Assembly (NCBI GenBank): GCA_900618795.1
Contig: UYJD01000001.1
Span: 807,221-871,220 of the forward strand
From: Cyanodermella asteris
Lineage: Eukaryota; Ascomycota; Lecanoromycetes; Ostropales; Stictidaceae
Direction of reading: 5' to 3'
Length of the DNA: 64,000 bases
Shown here: positions 31,901-45,717 of the stretch, piece by piece
How positions within the stretch are numbered: the first letter of the stretch is position 1
Layout: each line of letters starts with the position of its first letter
Position numbers and translations under genes: made by a program
Notes under the pieces: model-generated
The model's database searches: none
Told to the model about the DNA's origin: nothing
Seen by the model: only the letters and a program-made list of their open reading frames with translations

Positions 31901-34468
31901 GCTCGCCTCAGACAGCCTGCAGAATCAGCGTCAGCAAATCGGGCTTGTCGGAACGCTCATCAAGACCACGTAGTTGGCTTAATAGTCCGGTATGCTAGCA
32001 TCGCACACGCGAACAGATATTGGTCTATTCGACCTTGGCATTACCTCCCCCGGACGTGCAATCACTCTGTTCGACCAGAAACTCAGCAACGAAGCAGGTT
32101 GAAAAGAACGTATGAGTACTTTACGGCCTAAGGACGTACTTCGGGGCACAGAGATCACAGTTAGCCTTCTCAAACGAAGCACTTACACTGGTTGGGATTC
32201 GAAATAGCGCATGATCAGACTAGAGAACACCCGAGTGCTTCAAAAACGTGATGACGGTCCCTCGCGTGCTATCGTTGGACTGTTGGATTAAGACATCAAC
32301 GTTGCTTCAACGTTGGCTCCGCGCCTTGGTCAAGTGAAGAAATTACAGCGGCCGATCGACACTCTTACCTAAAAAGCAAAACCACAGTCATCGAAACTCG
32401 GAATCATGTGACTTGAAAGGAACGTTGGCGAGGAAGCCAATCATGCCAGACTTCAGACATTGTCGTCGCTGACAGTCGTACTTCCGCAAGCTTCGTGCAA
32501 TGGGAAATCGGTCAGTGCACAGTGTGAGCTCCCGTAGAGTCGTCGTGGCCAGCCGTCCTCAGCATCGCCACGATTGCGCTGCTCCATCACCAATCATGAG
32601 GTCAGAAGCAAGACGGTCCGAGTTGCACGGCACGGAGCTACAACCTGTCTAAGACGACAATGTTCTCCAGCGCTCGTGTGACAGCTTCAACCACGAGACT
32701 CAGCCTCCGCCTCCGCCTTCGATCCCAATCGGGCTATAGCCGCTAGACGCTATTGCTCTCGTATTCGGCAGCTGCTCCAGCCTCGGTGCTAACCTGAACA
32801 CAGTTGCTGCAGGATGAGTCGTTCGCTGCGCGTTCCTGTGTTATGTTTGATCGCGGCGCAGTTTTGGCCCTCCATATTACTACTGTACGACGCAGCAGTC
32901 ATGTCTCAAAGTAGTCAGTCGAGGGCGAGTCCTTCGCTTCGCCCAAGTTCTCCTGTATACTGCGAATGTGCACTGCAGACCTCGGTTACTACCTACGCGA
33001 CGAGTGCCGCCGGCAAGTCGGCACGTTGATATCATCGCTGCATGCTGGCCCGGATGTGCTCGAAGTAAGCAAGTCAATAATCTCAGTACTATCTATACCC
33101 TGTTGCTCATCAGAGCGGGTCAAAAATGTTTCCATTCCGTCGATTGATGACACAGCGGGACATGGATGGCGACGCGCCTTGCAAGAGCTGGTCTGCAGCA
33201 GTCTGACTACGGAAACCTTGATGATGGCTCCCTTTGACAATTCTGCAAAAACACGCAATCCCAGGACAAAGACGCAAAGCTTTCAGATCTGATCCCACGG
33301 AAAATTGGAATCTCCGCAAGATCGATCTGAGCCCTCCACCGTCTCGCTGACTCCCAAGACGCCACTCGAACGGGCCCTGTCCATCAGCCCGGTGAATCGG
33401 AGACGCAATTATGTAAGAAGTCTCGAGCACCGATCCACTGCTGACCAATCTGCAAGTGCTGCGTTGGGACCGCCCGCTCCATTCAATGAGCTCAGAAGGC
33501 ACGCATGACGGTGGTTGCTGGAGACCGGCGGTCTGGTGAGGGTCTTGCACGAATCTATTTCGACCAGCAGACGCCTACCATCACTGCCATCACAGAAACA
33601 CATTTTCAGAACGAAACTTTCCTCCGCGAATCAAACATAGACTGTCTGTCAGGTCACGATGCTCGTCTTCGGACGGGGTTCGTGTTCAGATCCGTGACCA
33701 CGGTAGGTACCTACGAACGCAGCATTTCGTCAAGGCTAGCAGCGATGACACTGCCACGAATCCTTGTAGAAGCCACCAATTGCTTGTGAGAGTTTCCCTC
33801 CCGGCTTCACTAGGTACGCTGTCGACGGAACTCGTCTGCTTCTCTCTCAGAACTTTCGTCTGATCGTGTTTCGTCTGACTGCATGGCAAGACTTGCGCTC
33901 GAGATCATTGCAGCAGACGCAAGGCGGTCTGACAAAATCCCTTACGTACTTATTTTGTTACCTCCTTTGATTTTTGCTGCTGTGGAGTTTTCTACGGGTT
34001 GTGGATGAGTAGTGGTAAAGTTTTGGTTTCAGCTGTCTGTATCGCTAGTGGTTCAAGTTCCTTTGATGGTGTTGAGAGACCTACTCAGGGAGGTAGGTGA
34101 TTAAGTGTAGCGGTCAAGACTTCTTTCAGCCCGCTGAAGGGGAACAGGATCAAGGGTAAATAGCGATGTTCGAACGTAATGCAAAGTTGAATAACGACAT
34201 TCATTGCAGCGTCACCATTCGACTTGTAGTCGCCTTCCGCTCAAGAGTCTATGCCTGTCACGGTCGCCAATCCCATCAGCACATGGCAACAACAAAGCAT
34301 CGCTCCTCTCCCGGAAGTGCGCTTGCTAGTTGCCAAACTCCAGTCCCAGTAACGCCATCATCAAGATGTATCGATCTTTATCATGATTCAAAGCATCACA
34401 ACATCATGACTTACCTCCCAGCCCGACGCTCCATTCCGATTGTAAGCAGCATCACTGATCATTGCAAT
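31901..34468. other. Long stretch without a recognised gene
   Basis: About 2.6 kb. Plus-strand frames at 32814-33029, 32966-33292 and 33505-33789, and a frame ending at a GTAAGA donor (33413), look weakly coding. The piece around VLEVSKSIISVLSIPCCSS faintly recalls the C-terminal region of AflR-like zinc-cluster regulators, but a frame change would be needed and no zinc cluster is visible. Nothing here is annotated as a gene. Confidence 0.3.
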
Positions 34469-37400
34469 CTAGAAGCGGCTGTCCTTTGTCGGAGACGCCT
34501 CTTTGCTCAGGTCCCTAGACCCGTGTCTTCCGGGGATCAGCTTTCCAACCTTACCAATGCTGATGGTCCGCCTTCTCGCTCGACTTGTGCTGTCACCAAC
34601 TCTTTCTGCATCTCCACGCTGCCGTATGCCGTCCCACTTAGCTACACGCTCAGCGAGCTCAGGGTTCGAGTCGTCCTCGACAAATGTCCAACTCTCCTCT
34701 TCATCTGGGGCGTCCATCGCCTCTGGACCACTAGCAGAGTCTTGGTTCTTGATGAGAGATCTAGCGTATTCCATGTCGCGATAAATTGCTTGAATTGCAG
34801 TCGCAACCCCGTCTTCCTGCTTGTGCATTAGTATGTTTTTCAAAGTACAATGAATTCAACATCATCTGGTGAAATCACTTACGCTTCGGATCTGCTCGCC
34901 CAAGATCTTTGCCTTGACTATCATGCGCTCGCTGTGGCACGCTTCCCAAATAGCTCGGCCCAGATCGCTCCAATTGATCTTCTTGAGGCAGCGACCAACG
35001 CCAAGATCTTCCACGCGGGTTCCAAAAAAGAATTGGTCACCGAAGAACGGCTTGATGATTGTTGGTAGTCCAGCACGAAGGGAGGCGCCGGTGGTTCCTG
35101 CGCCTCCATGATGGACCGCGCAATCCACCTGCTTGAAGAGCCAGTCATGCGGACAGGATTTGATCCGGTGTATTTCTGGGGGAAGCGGAATCTCATCCTT
35201 CGCGTCGGAGTTCTTATCGAGCCGATCAGACCAGCCCTTGGAAAGAATACATCGCACATCAGCTTTTAGTACAGCTTCAACCACAGAAGTTGTTAGAGCA
35301 GCAGGGTTCGAAACCACAATACTTCCAAAGCCAATGTAAATGAGCTTCTTGCCGTCATCGCGAGCGCGTCGGATAAATGCTGCAAGAGCCTCGTCAGGTT
35401 CGTAGTTGTCGCCCTCGTCGAGGAACCAATATCCTGTGACACGAATCCAGTCGCTGAAATCCAAAGGAGGAGTGACCACACTCGGAGAGAAGTTGTAGAG
35501 AAATGGCACCTTATTAGGATGGAGTTTGTCCAAAGTTGTGCTCGGCAACTGCAGCTCCTTCTTTCGCCAGCGATTGATTTGTCCAGAGATGGCAGTCCAG
35601 AAAACATTATCGAACATGACGTAAGTCATTTTGTTATAGGCACCTCCCATTTTGTGTTCTGGAACGGCGAAAGCATGAGGGTACGCCCGGGTCCTGGTCC
35701 ATGGCATGGTGAAGGCGCGGAAGTAGGGAATTTTTAGAGCTTCAGCAATGTGTATGCCTGCCATGGTGCTGGGAGACTCAATCAAAAGGTCGCTGTTCTG
35801 GCAAGCGACACATGCAGACGAGAGCAGATCATCGAGCCATCCTCTGAATTTTGAGGTGGCCTCACGAAAGAACGATGGGGTAAACATGCCGTTCTCGACA
35901 CATATGCGCATGAGTTCTGCGGGATCGCCTTCAACAGGAGCGAAGTCAATACCGTGCTTTCGTACCCACGGCTCAAATTCTCGATGTGTAGCGATTTTGG
36001 GCTTGTGACCTTCAGCGATGAGGCCTTTGCAGAGTCCGATATAAGGCTGCACATCCCCGCGGGAGCCAATGGTCAAGCAGGTGATTCTCATTGGCTCAGA
36101 TGGCTTGAAGTTGAGGATGGATGCACGAGGATCGTCAAATATGACGCTTGGGCCCCCTTCCGCCTCAATGGTTCTCTCTACATCCTGTAGCTTGAGCTCG
36201 TGGCCATCATGTCCATGCTTGCGAGCTTCCAATAATGCCCTATGCTCAGCTTCAGCAGCCATTGCTTCGTTTTCTTCAGTCTCAGAATCTTCTTCATTGT
36301 CAGCTTGGTACTTGACACTGTCGAGACGACGAAGGAGGAAAACGGCACAATCATCCCGAATTGCCCTGCTATGGAACTCGAAGAACATCTCCTCGAAGCC
36401 TTGTATCACAACGACGAGACCATGATAGCCCAGACTGAAGCCTGTCTCTTTATCAATGGTCTCGATATCAGCCATTGGCAATATGATCTTTGTTCGCGTC
36501 CCAGGTAGCAAACTCCGAAAGCAGAGAGTGGTGTCGCCAATATATATCTTGCCATACAGGGGGAGCACACGATGGAGATATCCGAAGTACGTGGCCAAGA
36601 GTCGCTCAGAGTCTGGAAGAGCAAAATGAGCCCGGAACCTGTTGCCAGCTTCGATATGATCACCTTCCTCTTCCTCTTCGTCTCCAGCATCGTCGGGGGC
36701 TCTGATGTCTGGCTGGTAATACTGCTTGCCGCCAGCCCACATACCAGAGACTTTCTCGACATAGCCCATTGATTTGGTAGCCAGTAATGCACTCATGTCT
36801 TTGGATCCGCGATGCAAATAGCTAGCGATACCAGCTGCACGCTGTAGCGGATACTGACCTGCCTTGACAAGCTTGCGAAGACTTGGAGTTGAGCCCTCCA
36901 TATCGGTTGTTAGGGTTCCAGACGATTGCGGATTCTGTTCCGGTACCTTGGGCGTTGCCGTCCTCGAAGGAACAGCGTGTCGTTGAGTCCTTACCGAACC
37001 ACTGTCGGCGACCTTGCGATTTTCTTCCCGTTCGTCTTCCGACACGTCTGGCGACTCAGGAAATCTGTCGACTTTTGGCCTTCTGAATATATCACTCCTG
37101 CTCAACACCTGACTCGCTGAATTCTGACAGTCGGCTTCGGAGAGGTTGGCTGCAGAAGAAGCCATGCCTGACTCAACGAAGGATTCAGAAGTGGGCTCAC
37201 TGGGCTTTATGCTGGGCGAACTCTGCACGGCCAAGTTCGAAGTTGAAAATCCGCGAGGCCGAGTAGCAGGGCTGGCGCTGCCCGCGCGGCTTCTGCCATT
37301 TGAAGAGATATCGGAGCCAGCGCGACTTCGTCCAGTCACAGGAGGGAGAACTGGGGAGAGTGTGTTCCTTACAGGCTCATGGATCCCAGAAGATGTGGAT

Positions 37401-38989
37401 GTATTTCTTCGATGTCGCGTTTGTCGCCTTAGCGACTTAGGGTCGGCCTCCATGTGTGACAATAAATCGTCCACATCGGGTTCTTTTGTGGCTGTCGGGA
37501 CCATTGATTGCATTATAGACATGGCGTCATCTCCGAAACTGAAGAAAGAGAAGAAGTACTCGTCAATCGCGAATGTTTCATCGTTGTCAATCACCCGGAT
37601 TTTGACTGTTTTTGCGAACTCGATGACCGGGCTGTCCTCGAGGTCAATGACATTTTCCACGGGCAGCGCAATCTTGACACTGTCGCCGTCGTTATGTGTT
37701 CTGAAAATCACTCGTTGCAATGCCTTGACCCATTCTTTGGCACTGGTCGAGCTGTCAGCTCGAAAGTAATAGGTACGATTTTGAGTGACAACCGTGAAGT
37801 CGCGCGCTTTGCTGGTCTTCTCCTTGGGCTCGACTACGCTGGCAGATATCCCATATCGCAGGTCGATGTTCCCGGCTTGGAAGTATAATGATGCAGGGTC
37901 GTTGTAATACGTCAGGTGATCGCCTTTGAGTACGAACCACTGTCGAACATATTTTGGTGCGCGCTTCAACCTTTTCATCATCGACCCTGTTTTTGTAGCC
38001 ACAGTGGTCCTCTTGGGCAAGTATGCGTAGAAGCAGAAATGTTTTGCTGTGATGTATAGATAGCCTTGTAGGAGTATACTTTGCAATAGCCAGCAAGGAT
38101 ACTCCGCAATGACTTCTTCTGGCTCTGCGAAGCCAAAGATCTCCTTCAGCCTGAGCGCTAGCTTGGGACTGGAGTCCTTTGGGGATACTTCCGACATTGA
38201 TTGAGTATGCTGGCTCATTCGTGAGCTCTGGCTCGACATCTTGTTGGCATCATCGTCAGCTTGTGCGTGGTCCTCCACAATTCGTCGCATGACAGGCGAA
38301 TCTCTGGGTGTGATATGGTCCGGATCCCTCGATGCCTTGCTAGGAAGGATCATGCTCTGCGACATGTAGTTCTCCTCGCGCCGGTTTTGCAACCGTAATT
38401 TTGGAAGTCTTCGCTGCAGAGCGCTTTCCATGCCAGCTTCACTCGGAAGCGAGTCTTCCACAAGTGAATTGTCGTCTAGCTGTTCCAGCCCAGGTAATGT
38501 GCCTTGTCCCATTGTCATCTTATTGTCCTTCACTCGTTGCATGTTGCCGGATTTTTGCGATGTTTTCTCCTTCTCTGACTTCGCAGCTCCAGACACTTCT
38601 ACTGTATTCGAAGCGAGCCTTTTTCGGTCGCCCTCGCGTTCCGTATCGCTGCCGCTGCTCTCGTCGCCAAATCGTGTCTGGAAATCCTGTTGACTGCCGG
38701 CAGCAGCGATGAGGGAGAACATGCTTTGGTTCATCCGCGCCTGAGGTCCAGTTGCGGAGGCGTAATCGACATCATGATCAGGTCCTGGTCTTAAGCTGTC
38801 AGGATAGGTAACGGAAGGCCGGTGTTTCCGCAGGCGTGATTGCTCGTGGCGGGCTGGGGATGCGGTAGCAGGGTATTGTGATTGTGCAAGTCGGCTAGAA
38901 TTAGAAGACTTTCGGAGTTTCCTTCTCGAGGTACTGTGCGGCAGCACAGACCGAGAAGACGGATCGGGCAGGATGGTTGATTTGTCCAT
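34469..38989 (-). CDS. ATG26: Sterol 3-beta-glucosyltransferase ATG26 (UGT80)
   Basis: Exons 38989-34883 and 34816-34469 encode 1484 residues (one more if the upstream acceptor of a tandem AAGCAG is used). Order: Ser-rich N-terminus; first GRAM domain (from about 280); PH domain (about 333-433); second GRAM (about 783-876); GT28-type N-domain beginning MRITCLTIGSRGDVQPYIGL (about 966); and the UDP-sugar binding C-domain with CPHDWLFKQVDCAVHHGGAG and GLPTIIKPFFGDQFFFG (about 1280-1316). It transfers glucose from UDP-glucose to ergosterol at membranes; in some fungi it is needed for pexophagy and host infection. The tail after the second splice is Ser/Arg-rich. PEP4 lies next upstream on the same strand. 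Confidence 0.95.
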
Positions 38990-40468
38990 GGTTATGATTT
39001 GGGCTGACAGATGGATGCCAGACGTTAAACCAGAGCTCGCTTGATGCTTCCAAGGCTCAAGGTTAGCAAGTCAGGTTACTGGTTATACGGTCGCTAACCA
39101 AAGCTGGATGATTTGGCGTTGCTGTTGAAAAGGCTCAAGTGCTGATATTGGCTGCACAATCAGGGTAACTCGTTCCTGGGAGTGGGCTCTAGTGCCCTGG
39201 TATCGTGACGCGGACCCCTTTTATCGCTCATCTTGCAACCCCATCTCTTACACCCGCGTGAATAGCCTAGCCCCGTTGTTCGGGTTCCAGTTCAAGCACC
39301 AATAGTACCCAAGAGGCAGCCTTGAACCTGGCCCGGTCCGGTAATGGTAGAGGGGTGCACGTCTTCGTGGGAAGGTATGTATATGGCGCGAGACAGCTGT
39401 GAATGCTTCAGTAGAAGAGGAGCGCTATGAGACTCTGGACCAAGGGCAAGAAGAATAGTAGGCAATGGAGAGCAGATTGAACGGCGGAATAGTAGGGCAG
39501 ACGGAGAGTGGCTCTAGGACTCACGCCTGCGGGCTGCACGCGAAAGTCGTCAGAGGCTCGTTCACGTGCGAGAGCTAGGCACAGACGATGATCATCTGCT
39601 TGTACCACTGCCAGTGACACGGCATGCAGCATGAGCAGGTCGGTGCACAGTGGTGCTTATTCGTAGGTAGTCTAGGCAGGAAAGTGGTGCTGGGAGTACC
39701 AGTCGAGTACGGCTGCCACTGAGCTGCTTCCAGTGGACGATTTAGCTTCACAGCTTCGCCTGTAGCCATCTCGCCAGTGGCGGCATGACGCAGAATGGGT
39801 CTCTGATAAGCCGCTGCAAGGCTCCCGCCAGGGCCCGTGCCTGCCTGACTGCCTGCCTGCTACCGAGACGGCCTGGGATGAGAGATGGCTCCGTCTTGAC
39901 TATAATTCTTAGGATCGCAGTCTCGGACTTTGCGCCCCTGCCAGCGCACTGCTCACAGGCGTCAATCCACTGCAGCTGCGGGACGTGTCTAGAGGTATGC
40001 ACGTTACACACCGCCATCTTCGTCCTGAACATCAGCACCCTTCCATCTATGCTGGGGCATTCTGCGAGTCGTGATTGGTGAAGCAGTGAGCGCTTTGCCT
40101 TACAGCGTCGCTGGGTTGGCTGCCCTGGATTCCGACTTCCCATCCGCGGGAGCTCGCGTACTCGACTACTGGGCGACACTGAGATTCTTCGCGAGCGCTA
40201 CAGTGCAACCGACGGGTGTGAAGCACGTCCATACTCGTGGACCGTTATGCGCAAACTCGATCCTCGGTCGACTAGGAAGCTTTGGCACGAATCATGTTCG
40301 GTCAATGGACAGTAATCATACTTTGGGTACGAGACACTATCATACAGTCTCGCTGAAACCATTAAACCACCTCCTCACCTATCCTTCCCAGAGTTGCCAT
40401 ATAAACCTATATAACAGAAGAGCCTCTGCGCTCATGCAAGCTCTCGAAGAGCCGAGCCATCCGCGAGC
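38990..40468. promoter_or_regulatory. Intergenic region between ATG26 and PEP4
   Basis: About 1.5 kb holding the ATG26 promoter and the PEP4 3' flank. Overlapping frames on both strands near 39408-40179 lack domains. A GCCTGACTGCCTGCCTGC imperfect repeat lies near 39840-39860. I see no further gene. Confidence 0.4.
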
Positions 40469-41755
<1,287 letters not shown>

Positions 41756-42162
41756 GGTGAGGATGTTGGGACGGAAGATGGCGGAGATGGAGCTGGTGAG
41801 AATGGAGAGGCGAGTTGCAAGCTTGTTGCGTCAGCACAGCAGCGAGGTTGGGGTAGCGCCGGGCGGGTCATTGGTTGCCGTGGGACCTGAGAGCAGAGAA
41901 TCGGACTGGCTGGCTGCACGCCGGTTTCGTCATCTGCTCGCGAGTGGTCATGCGCCCGGTCTTGGCATCTCACGTGCCACAGCTGAGGCGGATGCTGGCT
42001 TAACGGCCCGGCAACTCACTCCGCAGCTCAACCATGCTCACTGTTCACGAGGTACAAAGCACGAGAAAGACGCTCAAAGTCTGTTGTGCATCAAGCATAA
42101 GAGGATCCAAGTCAGTGCATGAAGACAAGGATGCAAGGCGGAAATCGTTTCTTACTTCTCTG
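41756..42162. promoter_or_regulatory. PEP4 promoter region
   Basis: About 407 bp between the PEP4 start and the stop codon of the next minus-strand gene. It must contain the PEP4 promoter and the 3' flank of the TFIIIC gene. No gene seen. Confidence 0.45.
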
Positions 42163-44366
42163 TCAGCCCACAAACTTTCCATCACAATATGGACAATGTT
42201 TGAAATGCTCCAGGATCCTCCTGGCGCTCTGACAGTCCTGATCGATCTTTTCTTGGTCCATAAATGTTCTGGAGCAGTTTTCGCACTGCTTGGAAATGTA
42301 TGGCTGTTGAATTGCCAGAGCAGTAAGTGAGCATCGAGCTGTCGTAACCATCAGTGATCATTCAATCTCAGTAACAGGCATTGACACTTACCGAATGGAT
42401 GACCTCTGCCGCTGCAAACTGCACCGATCAGAGCATTTGGTCCCTCGCTGAAAAGAATGGGCTTTTCACAGCCAGGTATCCTACAGTGTTCGAGCATAGG
42501 GGACAGCTGATTGTCTTCCTGGGTTGTTCGGATGAGTGAGTTCACCAACTCGACTCCGACCGAACACGTCTTTGAGCCTCTCAACATCCTCGTGTACGCC
42601 TTTTCCCAAGCTCCGTCATCATAGTCCTTCAGGCATTTCAATGCGTTGCTCACATCTTCGTGTGTGCTCTGTAAGACCAACTGAACAAAGACGTGCAACA
42701 GCGCTATCCTCTTAGTCTCTTCCGATCTCTCGAGCCCCATTTTCGACAACAAATTCAATGTGTTCGAGTGAACCACTTCAGGTCCAACCGCTGGCAATGC
42801 TTCTCCACGCCACGGGAACTCGGGCTCTGTCTCATCGTCATTCGTTTCCATGGCGTCTTCATGCTCGTGCTCGCATTTGTCCGTTGTGAAAACCAAACTT
42901 GCGCGTTCATTGTGCTTCATCTTATAAAGTATCTCGTCGCTAGGTGCAAAGGAGACGAGTGCCGCCACCCATGTCGATTGGGAAACGAGATCTACGAAGC
43001 GGGCGATGCCATGCACACTTGTGGTGATTGCGTCACCGATCTCGTACTCCTCCGAAAAGTCGAGACGGCAGGACGCTATTTGTTTCGAGAGGCGCGAGGT
43101 TGAGCCTGGGTGTATGCGTTTCAGCTGGAGACCTGTGGGCGAGTCGCGGCAGTGAGATAAGAGAGAACTCCGCTGGGCAATCACGGCCCCGTTGTCAAAG
43201 GAAAGCATGCTGGATGGAGAATCCCAGCCATCGAACGGGCATGTGTTGATAGTCTGTTCCTGCGAGAACTTTTCGGGAGAATAGGTTACTGAAGCGATGT
43301 CATCTTCAAGAGTGTAGAATAGGTGGCTGGACGAGATGCTGACTGGGCCGTAGCCTCGTAGCGACCCTTCGCACCATTCCAGGCGTAATACCTGATCGTC
43401 GCCTGCGCTGTTATGCGAGACTCTGATCTGTCGTATCCTACCATGGAAGGCAAGCAAGATATGTGATATAGCCTCCTTTGATTTGTGATCTGTAATGTTG
43501 TCGCCCTCGTAATTGTCGGACCCGTGCCACAATAGGTGGCACCCATGCTGATTCCGGTGGTGGTCCTCTTCTAGACTAGACGTCGACGGTTCCTCTGGCA
43601 GATCCAGCTTCGCTTCCATAGTCGGAATCATGTCCTCGCCCTCGATGGTCAGTCTGATCACGACCAAGCTCGTCTCTGTCACCATCACCGCCCAAAATCT
43701 AGGCTTCGCATTCAACTTCCCCGGAGCCCATTCGAAGCCTTTGACCGGTCCATCCAGCACTAAGATCCTCCTATCCTCCTCAATACGCCCCTCGGGCGCG
43801 GGTAGCTCTCGTGGAACCTCATCATCATCATCATCATCTTCGCCCTCATCCTCATCATCGTTATCCAACAAGGGGTCGACAGGCGCACCATCACCATCCC
43901 TTCGCGCCGAAAGTTCCATATAGCTGACCACACACCCCCTCTTCCATCCCCCCACACTCCTCTCCCTTCTCCCCGGCCTCACAACACTAAGCATGCCATT
44001 ACTCGTCAGTACGCCCAGCACGCATCGGTCGTGACTCGCCAGGCCGGCGGGACTCCAGCGCACGGCGGTGACCTCTGACAACCGTTGCTCGCGCGCCAAG
44101 TAGAAGCTTTGAGCGTTGCCGCGGGGCCAAACTGTGGGTGGCCAGATGCTCTCTGGGTAGGAGGCGATTTCGAAGTGGATGTGCTCCCATTCTTCGAGGT
44201 CGTTGATTGGGTCCGGGTTGGTCGGGTTCAGGGTGTTGTTGCGCCGCGTGCGTGGGAAGAGGAGGTGGAGGTCGGTGGAGGCTGCGATACAGAGGACGCC
44301 GTCGGCGGACCAGGAGAGAGCATTGAGACCCGAGGGGCGGACGTTGAGTTCGATGGGTTCAGGCAT
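42163..44366 (-). CDS. Transcription factor IIIC 90 kDa-type subunit (WD40 plus zf-TFIIIC)
   Basis: Exons 44366-42392 and 42338-42163, with a 53 bp intron (GTAAGT...ACGACAG), encode 716 residues. The N-terminal part starts LNALSWSADGVLCIAAS and continues as a beta-propeller, the TFIIIC delta N-domain, with an acidic insert of Asp/Glu runs (about 170-190). The C-terminus is a putative zinc finger: CRIPGCEKPI, VCSGRGHPFARCSLT, SKQCENCSRTF and FKHCPYCDGKFVG. The splice restores the conserved RCSLT and the last Cys pairs. The factor binds the B block of tRNA genes and recruits TFIIIB in the nucleus. A tRNA gene lies 396 bp upstream. Confidence 0.85.
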
Positions 44367-44761
44367 GGTCGCCGGTGAGGACGCGTGATCGGCTGTGCGT
44401 CACCCACGCATGTCTTGAATTGGGCGAGGTATGGGTTTCAACAGTATATCTTTTCTGATTCAGACGATAGTCGACATCGATGGTGAGTTTCGAGATTTTT
44501 CGGACCGAGCTAATGTGCTGTCGTTCTATTCTGAGGAGGTGTTGGCGTCAAGCGAAGTAAATTAATTTGAAAAGAAGCCGTCGGTTTGAGGCGTTCGCTC
44601 CTTGAGGAGACGGCGGAACTGAAGGCGAATATCTTGGGGTGTCGAGCCAAAGAGCAACGACCATTTAAGCTACAATATGCTTTCGAAAGCACGTTTACGC
44701 CGCAAAAGTTCTCCTAAAATTGTCATTCTTTTCCAAGAGCTCTTTGAAAGCACTAAAAGAT
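44367..44761. promoter_or_regulatory. Intergenic region, TFIIIC subunit promoter
   Basis: About 395 bp between the start of the TFIIIC-type gene and the 3' end of tRNA-Cys. On the coding strand of the tRNA a run of T bases needed for RNA polymerase III termination appears within the first tens of bases downstream. No other gene seen. Confidence 0.4.
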
Positions 44762-44887
44762 AGCACCCTCCCGGAATTGAACCAGGGACCTATCGGAACC
44801 ACAATTCACAAATCCGTGAAGGAAAGTGTGAATGTCAACAATGAATCTTCACTGCAGCCGATTGCTCTACCTCTGAGCTAAGAGTGC
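44762..44887 (-). tRNA. tRNA-Cys (GCA) with a 54-base intron
   Basis: Reading the minus strand, the acceptor arm GCACTCT pairs with AGGGTGC (one G-U pair), followed by the discriminator T, which is characteristic of tRNA-Cys. The D arm is GCTC-AGAGGTA-GAGC, the anticodon stem ATCGG/CCGAT, and the loop CTGCAG gives anticodon GCA. The T arm is CCTGG-TTCAATT-CCGGG (one T-G pair). Mature length is 72 without the CCA end. The intron (44851-44798) starts one base after the anticodon, the standard place for nuclear tRNA introns, and is long for a fungal tRNA. Confidence 0.92.
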
Positions 44888-45717
44888 CCAATAATCCATC
44901 GTCATCAAGTCGCGGACTAAGAACAATCGTGCTTAGATCTGTGCTTACAAGCCAATATATAGTATGGTGGCATCAGTTTGGCATCACTTTAATGGCAATG
45001 AACCCGATGAATTGTTTTTGACGTGATCACCCACCTCGGGACTGGCCTGCGCTATATTATGAACGGGCCGTCTTCGAAGGGTGTGAAGAGCGTCGAGGCT
45101 GGCTCGGTGCACCTACAAAGGCCGCTCGACGCGTAAAGAATACAAGACGAAGTGCACCATGGACCATGCGACACCTCAGTGCGACAAGCGAGACCTGGAT
45201 ACCAGGATAGAGTCAAGCCGTGCTTGTTGCGGAGGTTGGATGCCGTATACAAGGAATGGGAAAGGCTTTATTTCAGCTGAAGCTATCGCGTATCTCTTGC
45301 TCGTGTCTGAGCAAGTCGCAGTGTACTACATGAAAAGTTTGCTTGGGCTCTCTATCAAGTGTGAAAATTGCGCCTTAGCGCCAGCCGACAGTGCCCAGGT
45401 TCTACCTCGCAACAACCAAGCGCAAGGTGGGTATAAATAAGCCGTTGCGATAGTCCCATGACTGCTACTGATACTACCATTTCTATGTCCGAATCGACAT
45501 TTTCTGCTATTCCAGGCACCTCAAGGACCTTAGGTTGTCATGCTTGTCGGGGGTTTGGTAGAACTCGGTGTTCAAGTCGTTAAGGAACAACGTCTACAGA
45601 CATTCTTTTCAGTATGTACGTCAGGACCTTTCAATTTTCCCCTTGGGCCGCTCACGACGCTTTGAACTCTGCTGGAAAGCCGAGCATGCTTGGCGTGGCA
45701 GGGACGGACCTGCATTT
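44888..45717. other. Intergenic region between tRNA-Cys and P450
   Basis: About 830 bp with the tRNA 5' flank and the 3' flank of the P450 gene. One plus-strand frame of 93 codons (45159-45440) has no recognisable features. No gene supported. Confidence 0.4.

Noticed and set aside
33110-33550. Minus-strand frame with SSCKARRHPCPAV, considered as a third copy of the Cys motif of loci A and B
   Set aside because: The first cysteine of the CX2C pair is missing and the Pro-x-His end is absent, so the likeness is too weak.
24355-34468. Search for transposon, LTR, CRISPR-like or tandem repeat structure in the gene-poor island
   Set aside because: No terminal repeats, polymerase or integrase motifs, or regular arrays were seen by eye; CRISPR is not expected in a fungus.
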